Position numbers and translations under genes: made by a program. The notes under the pieces were generated by a model. The model did no database searches, was not told the origin of the DNA, and saw only the letters and a program-made list of their open reading frames with translations. A stretch of DNA of 8,659 nucleotides from Helicobacteraceae bacterium (lineage in GTDB: Bacteria > Campylobacterota > Campylobacteria > Campylobacterales > Sulfurimonadaceae): the NCBI GenBank assembly GCA_024635885.1, contig JAGXIA010000040.1:1-8659 (forward strand), given 5' to 3'. Below are positions 1 through 6,218 of the stretch, in pieces (the first letter of the stretch is position 1; each line of letters begins with the position of its first letter).

Positions 1-90
1 AATACTAAGCAAGACAAACAAATAGTAACTCCTTCCCCTCGAGTGGAAGTGCAGAGTGAAAATTTTATGCCTATCCAAGATTTTAATTAA
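1..90 (+). CDS. 3' end of an unidentified upstream gene (partial)
   Basis: Reading from base 1, frame 1 stays open for 29 codons to a TAA at 88-90. The other frame examined closes at once (TAA at 6-8). The peptide is polar and ends in ...VEVQSENFMPIQDFN, with no recognisable domain in so short a piece. It lies 11 bp before trmB on the same strand, so it is probably the preceding cistron of the same operon. From memory of Campylobacterota gene order, a fibronectin type III-domain lipoprotein often precedes trmB; this fragment is too short to confirm that, so no product is assigned. Confidence 0.6.
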   Translation, partial: NTKQDKQIVTPSPRVEVQSENFMPIQDFN

Positions 91-101
91 AACGAGAGTT
101 A

Positions 102-1274
102 ATGCCACATTTACACATAGAAAAGTTTAACGAGCTAAGTTTTCCTCAAAGCCAAGATGAGGTTACTTTTAACTTCATGGCCAAAAATGTCAATCACATT
201 AATGAAACACTTATTTCTGTTTGTGTTGAGAATGACAATTTTTTTTTACTGGCACAGGAAGATGAAGGAAAAAATTTATTAAAATCAGACAAGCTGACAA
301 GACCAGCTTCGATTTATAATGTTCATAAAGCACTTCTTTGCTATGCTAAAATGGCTGATTTGAATGTTTTGTCTTCAAATGTTCCCCATAATCAAAAAAA
401 TATGCACCTCGAAGAGGTTACTGCTCTAAAAGATATAAACTTTTTTGCTACAGAGTTTCCACATGCCAAAGATGTAAGAATCGAGGTTGGTTTTGGCTCT
501 GGAAGACATCTTATTCATCAAGCAGTTAATAACCCGGATATTTTATTTATAGGTCTTGAAATTCATAGACCTTCTATAGAACAGGTGCTAAAACAAATAA
601 GTATTCAAAATATAAAAAATTTACTTGTGCTTGATTATGATGCGAGACTTTTTATGGAGTTGGTTCCATCTAATCTTGTGAGTAAGATTTATGTGCATTT
701 TCCCGTTCCATGGGATAAAAAACCGCATAGAAGAGTTATATCTACTTCTTTTATAGAAGAATCAAGAAGAGCTTTAAAAGTTGATGGACAGTTGGAACTT
801 AGAACAGACAGCGAAAATTATTATGCGTATTCATACGAAACATTTATTGCCTTTCATAAGACAGCACTTCATATTAATAAAAACAAAGAGATAGCTGTAA
901 GTTCGAAGTATGAAGACAGATGGAAAAAAATGGAGAAAAATATTTATGATGTCACTATGATAAATGAAGAAATTTCTCCAATGCTTGAGTTAGAAGGCAG
1001 TTTTGAATTTTCAGAGGCGACACTTCCACATGCCAAGATAATAGAACTGCATGGTTCAACAAAAAAGTTTGATGGAGGATTTATACATTTTGAGAGAGTT
1101 TATACTTTAGATGATGGCATTATGATTCGTTTATCTATGGGAAGTTTTAACAGACCTGAACACCTATATGTTCTGATAAACTCAAAGAAAGTTTCATATT
1201 ATCCAAGCCACCCTCTGAAATCCAAAAGCAATCTCATTGCACATGATTTTTTAAATGGAGTATTAAATGGATAA
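102..1274 (+). CDS. trmB: tRNA (guanine-N7-)-methyltransferase, long Campylobacterota form
   Basis: This is a cytosolic SAM-dependent enzyme expected to methylate N7 of G46 in the tRNA variable loop. The methyltransferase core is central: SAM-binding motif I (IEVGFGSGR, residues 127-135), the acidic GLEIHRP at 151-157, the family signature FPVPWDKKPHRR at 200-211 (compare the usual FPDPWPKKRHHKRR), and RTD at 234-236. At 390 aa it is far longer than the roughly 210-240 aa bacterial enzymes. About 120 residues precede the core and about 130 follow it, and I do not recognise either extension as a named domain. The ATG at 102 has only a weak purine tract (gagag, 94-98) close upstream; in-frame alternatives exist downstream, but nothing favours them. 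The gene ends 8 nt inside ftsE, implying translational coupling. Family assignment is firm; the role of the extensions is unknown. Confidence 0.93.
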   Translation: MPHLHIEKFNELSFPQSQDEVTFNFMAKNVNHINETLISVCVENDNFFLLAQEDEGKNLLKSDKLTRPASIYNVHKALLCYAKMADLNVLSSNVPHNQKNMHLEEVTALKDINFFATEFPHAKDVRIEVGFGSGRHLIHQAVNNPDILFIGLEIHRPSIEQVLKQISIQNIKNLLVLDYDARLFMELVPSNLVSKIYVHFPVPWDKKPHRRVISTSFIEESRRALKVDGQLELRTDSENYYAYSYETFIAFHKTALHINKNKEIAVSSKYEDRWKKMEKNIYDVTMINEEISPMLELEGSFEFSEATLPHAKIIELHGSTKKFDGGFIHFERVYTLDDGIMIRLSMGSFNRPEHLYVLINSKKVSYYPSHPLKSKSNLIAHDFLNGVLNG

Positions 1275-1938
1275 AGTAATTATTGCAAACAATTTGTCTT
1301 TATCATATTCAAGCAATGAAACAATTATTAATCAGGCTGACTTTTCTGTAAGTTCAGGAAGCTTTGTATTTATAACTGGAGCAAGTGGTAGTGGAAAATC
1401 TACGCTTTTAAAGTCTATTTATGGTGCCCTGAAACCTGAACAAGGAAGCCTGATTGTTGGTGGAGTCGAGCTAAAAGGTGTCTCAACCTCTAAACTAAAC
1501 TTTCTCAGACGACATATCGGTATAGTTTTTCAGGACTATAAGCTTGTAAAAGAGTGGACAATTGAAAAAAATATAATGCTGCCGCTTATAATAAACGGTT
1601 ACGATAAAAACGTAACTCAAAACCAGGTTGATACCCTGTTAAAACATGTAAGACTTAAGCATCAGGCAGGAAAATATCCATTAGAACTTAGTGGTGGAGA
1701 GCAACAAAGAGTTGCAATGGCTAGAGCTTTATCTCATAATCCTATCTTGATCCTAGCAGATGAGCCAACAGGTAATCTTGATGATTATTCATCTCAGCTA
1801 ATATGGAACCTGCTTGAAGGTGCAAATTCACAGCTTAAAACTACAGTGATAGTTGTTACCCATCATATTCCTGAAACCTTAAATGTTGATTATAAACATT
1901 TTCATATAGAATACGGGAGGATTAATGAAGTCAATTAA
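1267..1938 (+). CDS. ftsE: Cell-division ABC-type ATPase FtsE
   Basis: FtsE is the cytoplasmic ATPase that pairs with FtsX at the division septum. It does not transport a solute; ATP hydrolysis drives a conformational signal through FtsX to periplasmic cell-wall amidase activators. All ABC motifs are present: Walker A GASGSGKST (38-46), Q-loop Q89 in VFQDYKL, signature LSGGEQQR (141-148), Walker B LILADE (161-166, catalytic E166), D-loop region GNLD (169-172) and H-loop H199. The VFQDYKL context and the 223-aa length fit FtsE rather than LolD. The ATG overlaps the end of trmB by 8 nt, and TGGAG at 1256-1260 serves as ribosome binding site with 6-nt spacing. The C-terminus overlaps ftsX by 14 nt. 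I see no missing catalytic residue. Confidence 0.96.
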   Translation: MDKVIIANNLSLSYSSNETIINQADFSVSSGSFVFITGASGSGKSTLLKSIYGALKPEQGSLIVGGVELKGVSTSKLNFLRRHIGIVFQDYKLVKEWTIEKNIMLPLIINGYDKNVTQNQVDTLLKHVRLKHQAGKYPLELSGGEQQRVAMARALSHNPILILADEPTGNLDDYSSQLIWNLLEGANSQLKTTVIVVTHHIPETLNVDYKHFHIEYGRINEVN

Positions 1939-2737
1939 AAATCACCTATCTCTTGTTATAGCCTTGCTAAGCATACTATTTTCTATGCAAATTTTTATAA
2001 TTGTTGATAGATCTATTGAAGCATATAAAGAGAATTTAGCCAGTAACTATTCAGTAGTGATTGTGAGTCAAAAAAACTTATCAGATACAACTCTTTTAGA
2101 AGTTAATACAATGATTTCAGAAGTAGAAGAATTAAGTCCAGACAATGTAATAAAAAGATTAAATACTGGAATGGACAGTAAAAACATAGAGTTTTTAAAG
2201 TTAACACTTCCAAAATTTTATAAACTTAATTTAGAACATTATCCAACTCCAGAAGAGATTATAGACCTAAAAAAAGACTTACTAAAAAATAAGTTTATAA
2301 CAAAAGTGGAAGACTTCGCTCACACACATGACACCACATATAAGCTTTTGCTTCTTTTTAAAGGAGTAGTCACTGTCTTTGCTCTTTCAATTTTTATTGT
2401 GACTACTCTACTTATTTTTAAAGAGCTTAGAATTTGGCAATTTAAACACTCGGAGAGAATGAGTATAATGGGACTGTTTGGTGCACCGGTTTGGTTGCGT
2501 TCAGCTGTATTATTTAGATTATCAATGGTTGATGCTATTGTTTCGAGTGCGTTGGCTTTCCTTCTTTTTACCTATATAGCATCAAGCCAGTGGATATTAG
2601 AACAGTTTGATTACATTGGTATAAGCGTAGTACTATTTGATCCAGTAAGTGATTTTATTATGCTTTTAGGTGTTGCAATAACTTTGTCAATTCTATTAGC
2701 ATCTTTAATAGTGTTGGGGCATAAAGAAGAGGTATGA
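1925..2737 (+). CDS. ftsX: Cell-division membrane protein FtsX
   Basis: FtsX is the inner-membrane partner of FtsE. It has the expected four-helix topology: TM1 about 8-27, a periplasmic loop of about 110 residues (28-140), TM2 about 141-165, TM3 about 196-221 and TM4 about 244-265. The cytoplasmic stretch ERMSIMGLFGAPVWLRS (177-193) matches the FtsX/MacB coupling region, which reads roughly E-I-M-x-L-x-G-A in other members. At 270 aa it is shorter than E. coli FtsX (352 aa), mainly because the N-terminal cytoplasmic segment is almost absent. The ATG is preceded by GGGAGG at 1915-1920, inside ftsE. The gene overlaps ftsE by 14 nt and the next gene by 4 nt (ATGA). The periplasmic loop would be the docking site for the downstream EnvC-like protein (inference). 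Confidence 0.93.
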   Translation: MKSIKNHLSLVIALLSILFSMQIFIIVDRSIEAYKENLASNYSVVIVSQKNLSDTTLLEVNTMISEVEELSPDNVIKRLNTGMDSKNIEFLKLTLPKFYKLNLEHYPTPEEIIDLKKDLLKNKFITKVEDFAHTHDTTYKLLLLFKGVVTVFALSIFIVTTLLIFKELRIWQFKHSERMSIMGLFGAPVWLRSAVLFRLSMVDAIVSSALAFLLFTYIASSQWILEQFDYIGISVVLFDPVSDFIMLLGVAITLSILLASLIVLGHKEEV

Positions 2738-3957
2738 TTCGTTTATATTTAGCTTTGATATTAACTTTTATATGTTTAGATGCAAAAAGTAATATCGATA
2801 ATCAGATAAAAAATGCCAGTAAAAAAATAAGTTCTTTTAGCAAAACATTTAGCTCTATTAATGAAAAAATGGCTGAAAATGCCAAAGCTATTTTAGAACA
2901 AAAACGAGAAATATTAGAACAAGAAAAATATTTACAGGAATTAATAGCTGAACTTGGTGAAAAAGAGAGCAGTTATAATGAAAATACAGTTCAGTTAAAA
3001 GAACTTAAAAAAGCGCAAGATATACTTAAAAAAGAACAAAGTGAAATAGAAGATGAGCTTATTTTTACAATAGCGCAAACAGTTTCTCTTTCAATAATTT
3101 TAGATGAAAAATATACGGTTAATAAAGATTCCCTTATAGAATTTGAAGTTCTTCAAACCATGTTAAGCCAGGCAAAAGAAAAAGCAGAAAAATTAAATAA
3201 TAAGTTCTACAAGAACTCAAAAGCTATCGATGTTTTAAGTTATGATGCCAGCTCTTTAGAAGTTGCAATATCACATATTGATAAAAAAAGAAAAGACTTA
3301 TTAAATACTCAAACTAAAAACAAAAAATCTTTAAATGAATTGGAAGTTGCCAAAGAATCATATAAAAAAGAGCTAAAAAAGCTTTTAAATAAACAGGATG
3401 CACTCAAGCGAACCCTTGCAAAACTAAATATTATTAAAATTGATGAAAGAAGAAAAGCACAAGAGGAAAAGGCGAGGAAAGAAGCTTTTGAATCTCAGCA
3501 AACACTCTCAAATGAAAACCTTCCAAAGGTTAAAAAGCATGGCAGCAGTTATCAAGCTATAAAAACAAAAAAATATAAAGGCGAAAAAACTATAGCTCCA
3601 CTTGACTCGTATACTATTACAAAAGAATATGGAACTTATACTGATCCTATTTACAGAATAAAAATATTTAATGAATCAATTTCATTGAAACCTACAGAGA
3701 TAAATGCAAAAGTTAAAACTGTGTTTAATGGAAAAGTTATTTATGCAGATAAAACAGCCGTTTTAGATAATATAGTAATTATTGAGCACGATAATGGTCT
3801 TCATACTATCTATGCAAACCTATCTCAAATCTCGCCAAATATTAAAACTGGTAAAAAGATCAAAAAGGGTTATACAATCGGTCGAGTAAGTGATGAACTG
3901 ATATTTGAAGTAACGCAAGAGTCATATCACATTAATCCTGTAAGACTTTTTCAGTAA
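2734..3957 (+). CDS. EnvC-like periplasmic coiled-coil protein with degenerate LytM/M23 domain
   Basis: This is probably a periplasmic activator of peptidoglycan amidases, controlled by FtsEX. A Sec-type signal peptide covers about residues 1-18. Highly charged K/E-rich coiled coils fill about 20-250, and a LytM (peptidase M23) fold occupies about 285-405. The fold is recognisable from FNGKVIYA (331-338), VIIEHDNGLHTIYANL (348-363), the glycine-rich IKTGKKIKKGYTIG (370-383), LIFEV (389-393) and a terminal INP. Every zinc-ligand position is substituted: the H-x3-D pair becomes N313 and S317, the YxHL histidine becomes N362, and the HLH pair becomes E388 and I390. It should therefore be catalytically inactive, like E. 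coli EnvC. Its ATG overlaps the ftsX stop (ATGA), a layout typical of a coupled FtsEX effector. Only the exact partner amidase is unknown. Confidence 0.88.
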   Translation: MIRLYLALILTFICLDAKSNIDNQIKNASKKISSFSKTFSSINEKMAENAKAILEQKREILEQEKYLQELIAELGEKESSYNENTVQLKELKKAQDILKKEQSEIEDELIFTIAQTVSLSIILDEKYTVNKDSLIEFEVLQTMLSQAKEKAEKLNNKFYKNSKAIDVLSYDASSLEVAISHIDKKRKDLLNTQTKNKKSLNELEVAKESYKKELKKLLNKQDALKRTLAKLNIIKIDERRKAQEEKARKEAFESQQTLSNENLPKVKKHGSSYQAIKTKKYKGEKTIAPLDSYTITKEYGTYTDPIYRIKIFNESISLKPTEINAKVKTVFNGKVIYADKTAVLDNIVIIEHDNGLHTIYANLSQISPNIKTGKKIKKGYTIGRVSDELIFEVTQESYHINPVRLFQ

Positions 3958-3981
3958 ATATTATATTAAGTTATTGTTCAA

Positions 3982-3987
3982 TATAAT
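3982..3987 (+). promoter_or_regulatory. Candidate sigma-70 -10 box for the small membrane protein gene
   Basis: A perfect TATAAT lies in the 65-bp gap after the M23 gene and would place a transcription start near 3994, giving a leader of about 29 nt. No convincing -35 box is seen, which is normal for Campylobacterota. The hexamer sits in the right arm of an AT-only 8-bp inverted repeat (ATTATATT at 3960-3967, AATATAAT at 3980-3987) with a 12-nt spacer. In such AT-rich DNA that repeat may be chance. A second weaker box, TAATAT near 3997, is possible. Confidence 0.4.
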
Positions 3988-4022
3988 CTAAGCTAAAATA
4001 ATATTAAACAATGAGGTTAGTT

Positions 4023-4406
4023 ATGGATCATAAGATAGACGACAATAACAGTCGTAATAACATGATGTACTACAACCAGCTTTTACGTAATGAAAAAAAG
4101 AAAAAAGATGTAAAGCCTAAGAAACCTATGTCTTTTACATCGCAAACAATTGATTTAAGTAAGTATTCTTTGGCTCCTGATGGATATGAGGGCATTATGT
4201 ATACTATTTATTTTCTTACTATTCCATATTTGTTTGGTGCAGTTTTTCTTTTTTTCTATATAGCGCATGGTAATTTTGATAATTTTAAACTTTTAGATAA
4301 ATCTGCATTTTTGATTGTTTGGGCTATCGGTTATGAAATAGTTGCTTCTATCATACTTCTATATATTTTCTTCTCTTTTATTACATACGACACTAAAAAC
4401 CACTAA
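4023..4406 (+). CDS. Small two-helix membrane protein of unknown function
   Basis: I do not recognise the family. The 127-aa product has a hydrophilic N-terminal region rich in N, D and K, including a basic run (NEKKKKDVKPKKP). Two hydrophobic helices follow, at about residues 58-80 and 94-120, joined by a short loop (HGNFDNFKLLDKS) and ending in a short polar tail. The basic segment before TM1 suggests a cytoplasmic N-terminus, with both ends inside. A longer reading could start at the ATG at 4011, but the GAGG of that very sequence (4013-4016) makes a good ribosome binding site 6 nt before the ATG at 4023, so the later start is chosen. It has its own candidate promoter and is not overlapped with the division operon, so a division role should not be assumed. 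Confidence 0.75.
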   Translation: MDHKIDDNNSRNNMMYYNQLLRNEKKKKDVKPKKPMSFTSQTIDLSKYSLAPDGYEGIMYTIYFLTIPYLFGAVFLFFYIAHGNFDNFKLLDKSAFLIVWAIGYEIVASIILLYIFFSFITYDTKNH

Positions 4407-4430
4407 ATCGTTATAATTCCACAGACAATA

Positions 4431-4454
4431 GTCTATAAAATAAATTTTATAGAC
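4431..4454. repeat. Perfect 10-bp inverted repeat upstream of thrC
   Basis: GTCTATAAAA (4431-4440) and TTTTATAGAC (4445-4454) are exact reverse complements around a 4-nt TAAA loop. A further AGAC at 4423-4426 could pair with the left arm's GTCT instead, offering an alternative small hairpin. The stem is AT-rich and only three T residues follow soon after (ATTTAG), so it is at best a weak terminator for the upstream gene. The right arm lies immediately before the thrC -10 box, so it could instead be an operator. The sequence alone does not decide between these. Confidence 0.5.
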
Positions 4455-4461
4455 ATTTAGA

Positions 4462-4467
4462 TATAAT
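4462..4467 (+). promoter_or_regulatory. Candidate -10 box for thrC
   Basis: A perfect TATAAT would start transcription near 4474, leaving a leader of about 24 nt before the thrC ATG. TTTATA at 4446-4451, inside the inverted repeat, is too close to serve as a standard -35. The T-rich upstream stretch fits the -35-poor promoters of this phylum. Confidence 0.5.
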
Positions 4468-4497
4468 TTCAAAAAATATTTATAAGTAGAGCACAAA

Positions 4498-5967
4498 ATG
4501 AATTTTATACAAACTCGCGGTAATGATGAAACTAAACCTGAAACAGTAACTTTTTCACAGGCAATTTTATCTCCAATTGCTTCATTTGGCGGTCTTTATG
4601 TACCGGAGACACTTCCTGAATTAGGTGAAGAATTTTTAAATAAACATGTAAACTCTTCATATAAAGAACTGGCATCAGATATGCTGTCCCGTTTTGAAAT
4701 AGATATAGACCAGAGTGTTATTGATGAGGCACTGGCTTTATATGACAAATTTGATGATCCGAGTAACCCTGTTCCCGTCGTAAAAATAAAGGACAACCTT
4801 TATGTAAGTGAACTTTATCATGGACCGACCCGTGCATTTAAAGATATGGCACTTCAGCCTTTTGGCAAAATTCTTTCATCAGTCGCTCAAAAAAGAGATG
4901 AAAATTATTTAATTCTTGCTGCAACAAGTGGAGATACAGGCCCAGCTGCCTTAGAGACATTTAAAAATAAAGAGAATATTAAAGTAGTATGTATGTACCC
5001 GGCAAATGGAACTTCTGATGTTCAAAGACTTCAGATGGTTACAGAAGATGCTCCTAATTTAAAAGTCATAGGGATTAAAGGTAATTTTGATGATGCTCAG
5101 TCGGCACTTAAAAACCTTTTATCATCACCAAGTTTCGAGGCTACATTAAAAGCTAAAAATATCTCTTTATCTGCTGCAAATTCGGTAAATTTTGGAAGAA
5201 TTATTTTTCAAATAGTTTATCATATACATAATTATCTTGAACTTGTAAGACAAAATGCAATTGAGATAGGTGAAAAAGTATATCTAAATGTTCCAAGTGG
5301 AAATTTTGGCAATGTTCTTGGTGCTTACTATGCAATGCTTATGGGACTCCCAGTCGAAAAGTTAGTAATATCATCAAATGAAAATAATATTTTAACTCGT
5401 CTTATTCAAACTGGTATATATGACATAAGAGACGGTGATTTAAAACTTACAACATCTCCGGCAATGGATATATTAAAATCATCTAATGTTGAGAGAGTTC
5501 TTTTTGGTTTGTATGGAGCCGTGAGAACTCGTGAGTTAATGGAAAATCTTGATAAAGAGAAGATCTATACATTAACAGCTAAAGAACTTGAGAAACTCCA
5601 AGAGATTTTTGTAGCTGATTATTGTAGTGATGCAGAAGGCAAAGAGTATATAAAAGCTGCTTTTAAAGATGGATACCTTATGGACCCTCACACAGCAACA
5701 TGTTTTAAAACTTATGAAACTTCATCTAATCCGAAGATTAAAAGCATAATATATTCAACTGCTGAATGGACAAAGTTTTCACCTGTAATAGCAAATGCAT
5801 TAACAGGAGAAGTGGACGCAAAAGATATTACAGCACTTGAGAGTATTTCAAAAGAAGCAAATGTCGAAATCCCAGTAATGGTAAAAGAGCTATTTAACAA
5901 AAAGATAGTTCATGATACAGTTATAGAAAAAGAAGATATTGAAAAAGAAATATTGAAGTTTTTATAG
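4498..5967 (+). CDS. thrC: Threonine synthase
   Basis: ThrC is a cytosolic PLP enzyme that converts O-phospho-L-homoserine and water to L-threonine and phosphate, the last step of threonine synthesis. The N-terminal segment FIQTRGN (3-9) with FGGLYVPE (30-37) is typical of the family. The cofactor lysine is K115 in GPTRAFKDMALQPFG (109-123). AATSGDTGPAA (141-151) binds the substrate/PLP phosphate region, and NVPSGNFGN (264-272) is another conserved PLP-fold loop. At 489 aa it belongs to the longer class of threonine synthases (E. coli has 428 aa) and appears complete. The start at 4498 has a modest ribosome binding site (AGTAGAG, 4485-4491). It appears monocistronic here: it has its own candidate promoter, is followed by a hairpin, and has no same-strand gene for 251 bp. 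Confidence 0.96.
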   Translation: MNFIQTRGNDETKPETVTFSQAILSPIASFGGLYVPETLPELGEEFLNKHVNSSYKELASDMLSRFEIDIDQSVIDEALALYDKFDDPSNPVPVVKIKDNLYVSELYHGPTRAFKDMALQPFGKILSSVAQKRDENYLILAATSGDTGPAALETFKNKENIKVVCMYPANGTSDVQRLQMVTEDAPNLKVIGIKGNFDDAQSALKNLLSSPSFEATLKAKNISLSAANSVNFGRIIFQIVYHIHNYLELVRQNAIEIGEKVYLNVPSGNFGNVLGAYYAMLMGLPVEKLVISSNENNILTRLIQTGIYDIRDGDLKLTTSPAMDILKSSNVERVLFGLYGAVRTRELMENLDKEKIYTLTAKELEKLQEIFVADYCSDAEGKEYIKAAFKDGYLMDPHTATCFKTYETSSNPKIKSIIYSTAEWTKFSPVIANALTGEVDAKDITALESISKEANVEIPVMVKELFNKKIVHDTVIEKEDIEKEILKFL

Positions 5968-5968
5968 T

Positions 5969-6149
5969 TTAGAGAAATATTTCCACATGCCAAACTCTGG
6001 CATGTGCTGTTACAATGTTTATCTCTTTCTCACTTCCAGCCATTTTATCTAAATTTCTACTGACTATCTCAATGCTCTATGTACTTTTTAAACCCTTGGC
6101 AATGCTTAGTGCCATATTGCCGTTTTGCGATAAATGTGATTGTTTTCAT
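5969..6149 (-). pseudogene. proC: Truncated, frameshifted relic of proC (pyrroline-5-carboxylate reductase)
   Basis: An intact ProC reduces 1-pyrroline-5-carboxylate to L-proline. On the minus strand, AAGGA lies 5 nt before an ATG at 6149-6147, and the frame begins MKTITFI. A net +1 base within 6128-6122 (GCAAAAC) shifts it, and in the new frame from 6124 the reading is NGNMALSIAKGLKST, the glycine-loop Rossmann motif of ProC (usually IGxGNM...AIxxGL). A TAG at 6079-6077, one base from TAC (Tyr), interrupts it. The same frame continues SIEIVSRNLDKMAGSEKEIN, matching the second beta-strand and helix of the cofactor fold, then runs to a TAA at 5971-5969, two bases from the thrC stop. As it stands, the ATG frame ends at TGA 6071-6069 after 26 codons. 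Family members are about 250-280 aa, so roughly 200 codons are missing. The last residues (ARVWHVEIFL) overlap the hairpin and look unrelated to ProC. Confidence 0.82.
5984..6006. terminator. Hairpin after thrC, possible terminator without a T-tract
   Basis: CACATGCCA (5984-5992) and TGGCATGTG (5998-6006) are perfect reverse complements around the 5-nt loop AACTC, beginning 16 nt after the thrC stop. It is clearly more GC-rich than its surroundings. The bases that follow on the + strand (CTGTTACAATGTTT) lack a continuous T-run, so it is not a canonical intrinsic terminator, though it may slow polymerase or protect the thrC 3' end. It coincides with the point where the proC relic stops being recognisable. 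Confidence 0.45.
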
Positions 6150-6173
6150 AGTATTCCTTACCTTTTTTATGTT

Positions 6174-6179
6174 AGTATA
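6174..6179 (-). promoter_or_regulatory. Residual extended -10 promoter of the proC relic
   Basis: Read on the minus strand, this is TATACT preceded by TGA, a good extended -10 element (TGN-TATACT). It would start transcription near 6167, giving a leader of about 18 nt that contains the AAGGA ribosome binding site. The upstream half of the promoter overlaps the 19-bp palindrome, so a protein bound there could control this promoter. Whether it still fires is unknown. Confidence 0.4.
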
Positions 6180-6181
6180 TC

Positions 6182-6200
6182 ATGTATACAGTGTATACAT
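6182..6200. promoter_or_regulatory. 19-bp palindrome, candidate operator for proBA (and former proC)
   Basis: ATGTATACAGTGTATACAT is a perfect inverted repeat of 9-bp arms around a single G at 6191. It is also two copies of the self-complementary octamer TGTATACA (6183-6190 and 6192-6199) with a 9-bp period. Symmetry resumes after a 2-bp mismatch on each side (TATA at 6176-6179, TATA at 6203-6206). It lies 18 bp before the proB start codon, between the divergent proB and the relic. A dimeric repressor is the likely ligand, but I cannot name it. No proB promoter is clear; TATATC at 6176-6181 is a possible -10 that would place the start inside the palindrome. Confidence 0.6.
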
Positions 6201-6218
6201 TTTATATAGGGAGAAGTC

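Noticed and set aside
2734..2790. Lipoprotein signal at Cys14 of the M23-like protein
   Set aside because: The residues before the cysteine (T-F-I-C) do not fit a lipobox, which needs a small residue at -1; an ordinary Sec signal peptide is more likely.
4011..4022. Earlier ATG at 4011 as start of the small membrane protein
   Set aside because: The ATGAGG there contains the GAGG that serves as ribosome binding site for the ATG at 4023, and no purine-rich site precedes 4011.
4596..4796. Minus-strand open frame of 66 codons
   Set aside because: It lies wholly inside thrC, whose conserved motifs fix the coding strand. The serine-rich peptide is a typical antisense shadow.
5712..5900. Minus-strand open frame of 62 codons
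   Set aside because: It is inside the 3' part of thrC, with no motif and no ribosome binding site.
6203..6208. TATATA as the -10 box of proB
   Set aside because: Transcription would start near 6215, inside or after the GGGAGAAG ribosome binding site, leaving the message without it.
6015..6209. Open frame of 64 codons on the + strand between thrC and proB
   Set aside because: It has no ribosome binding site, the peptide is rich in F, I, L and C as expected from the complement of AT-rich coding DNA, and it lies antisense to the proC relic, which explains the region better.
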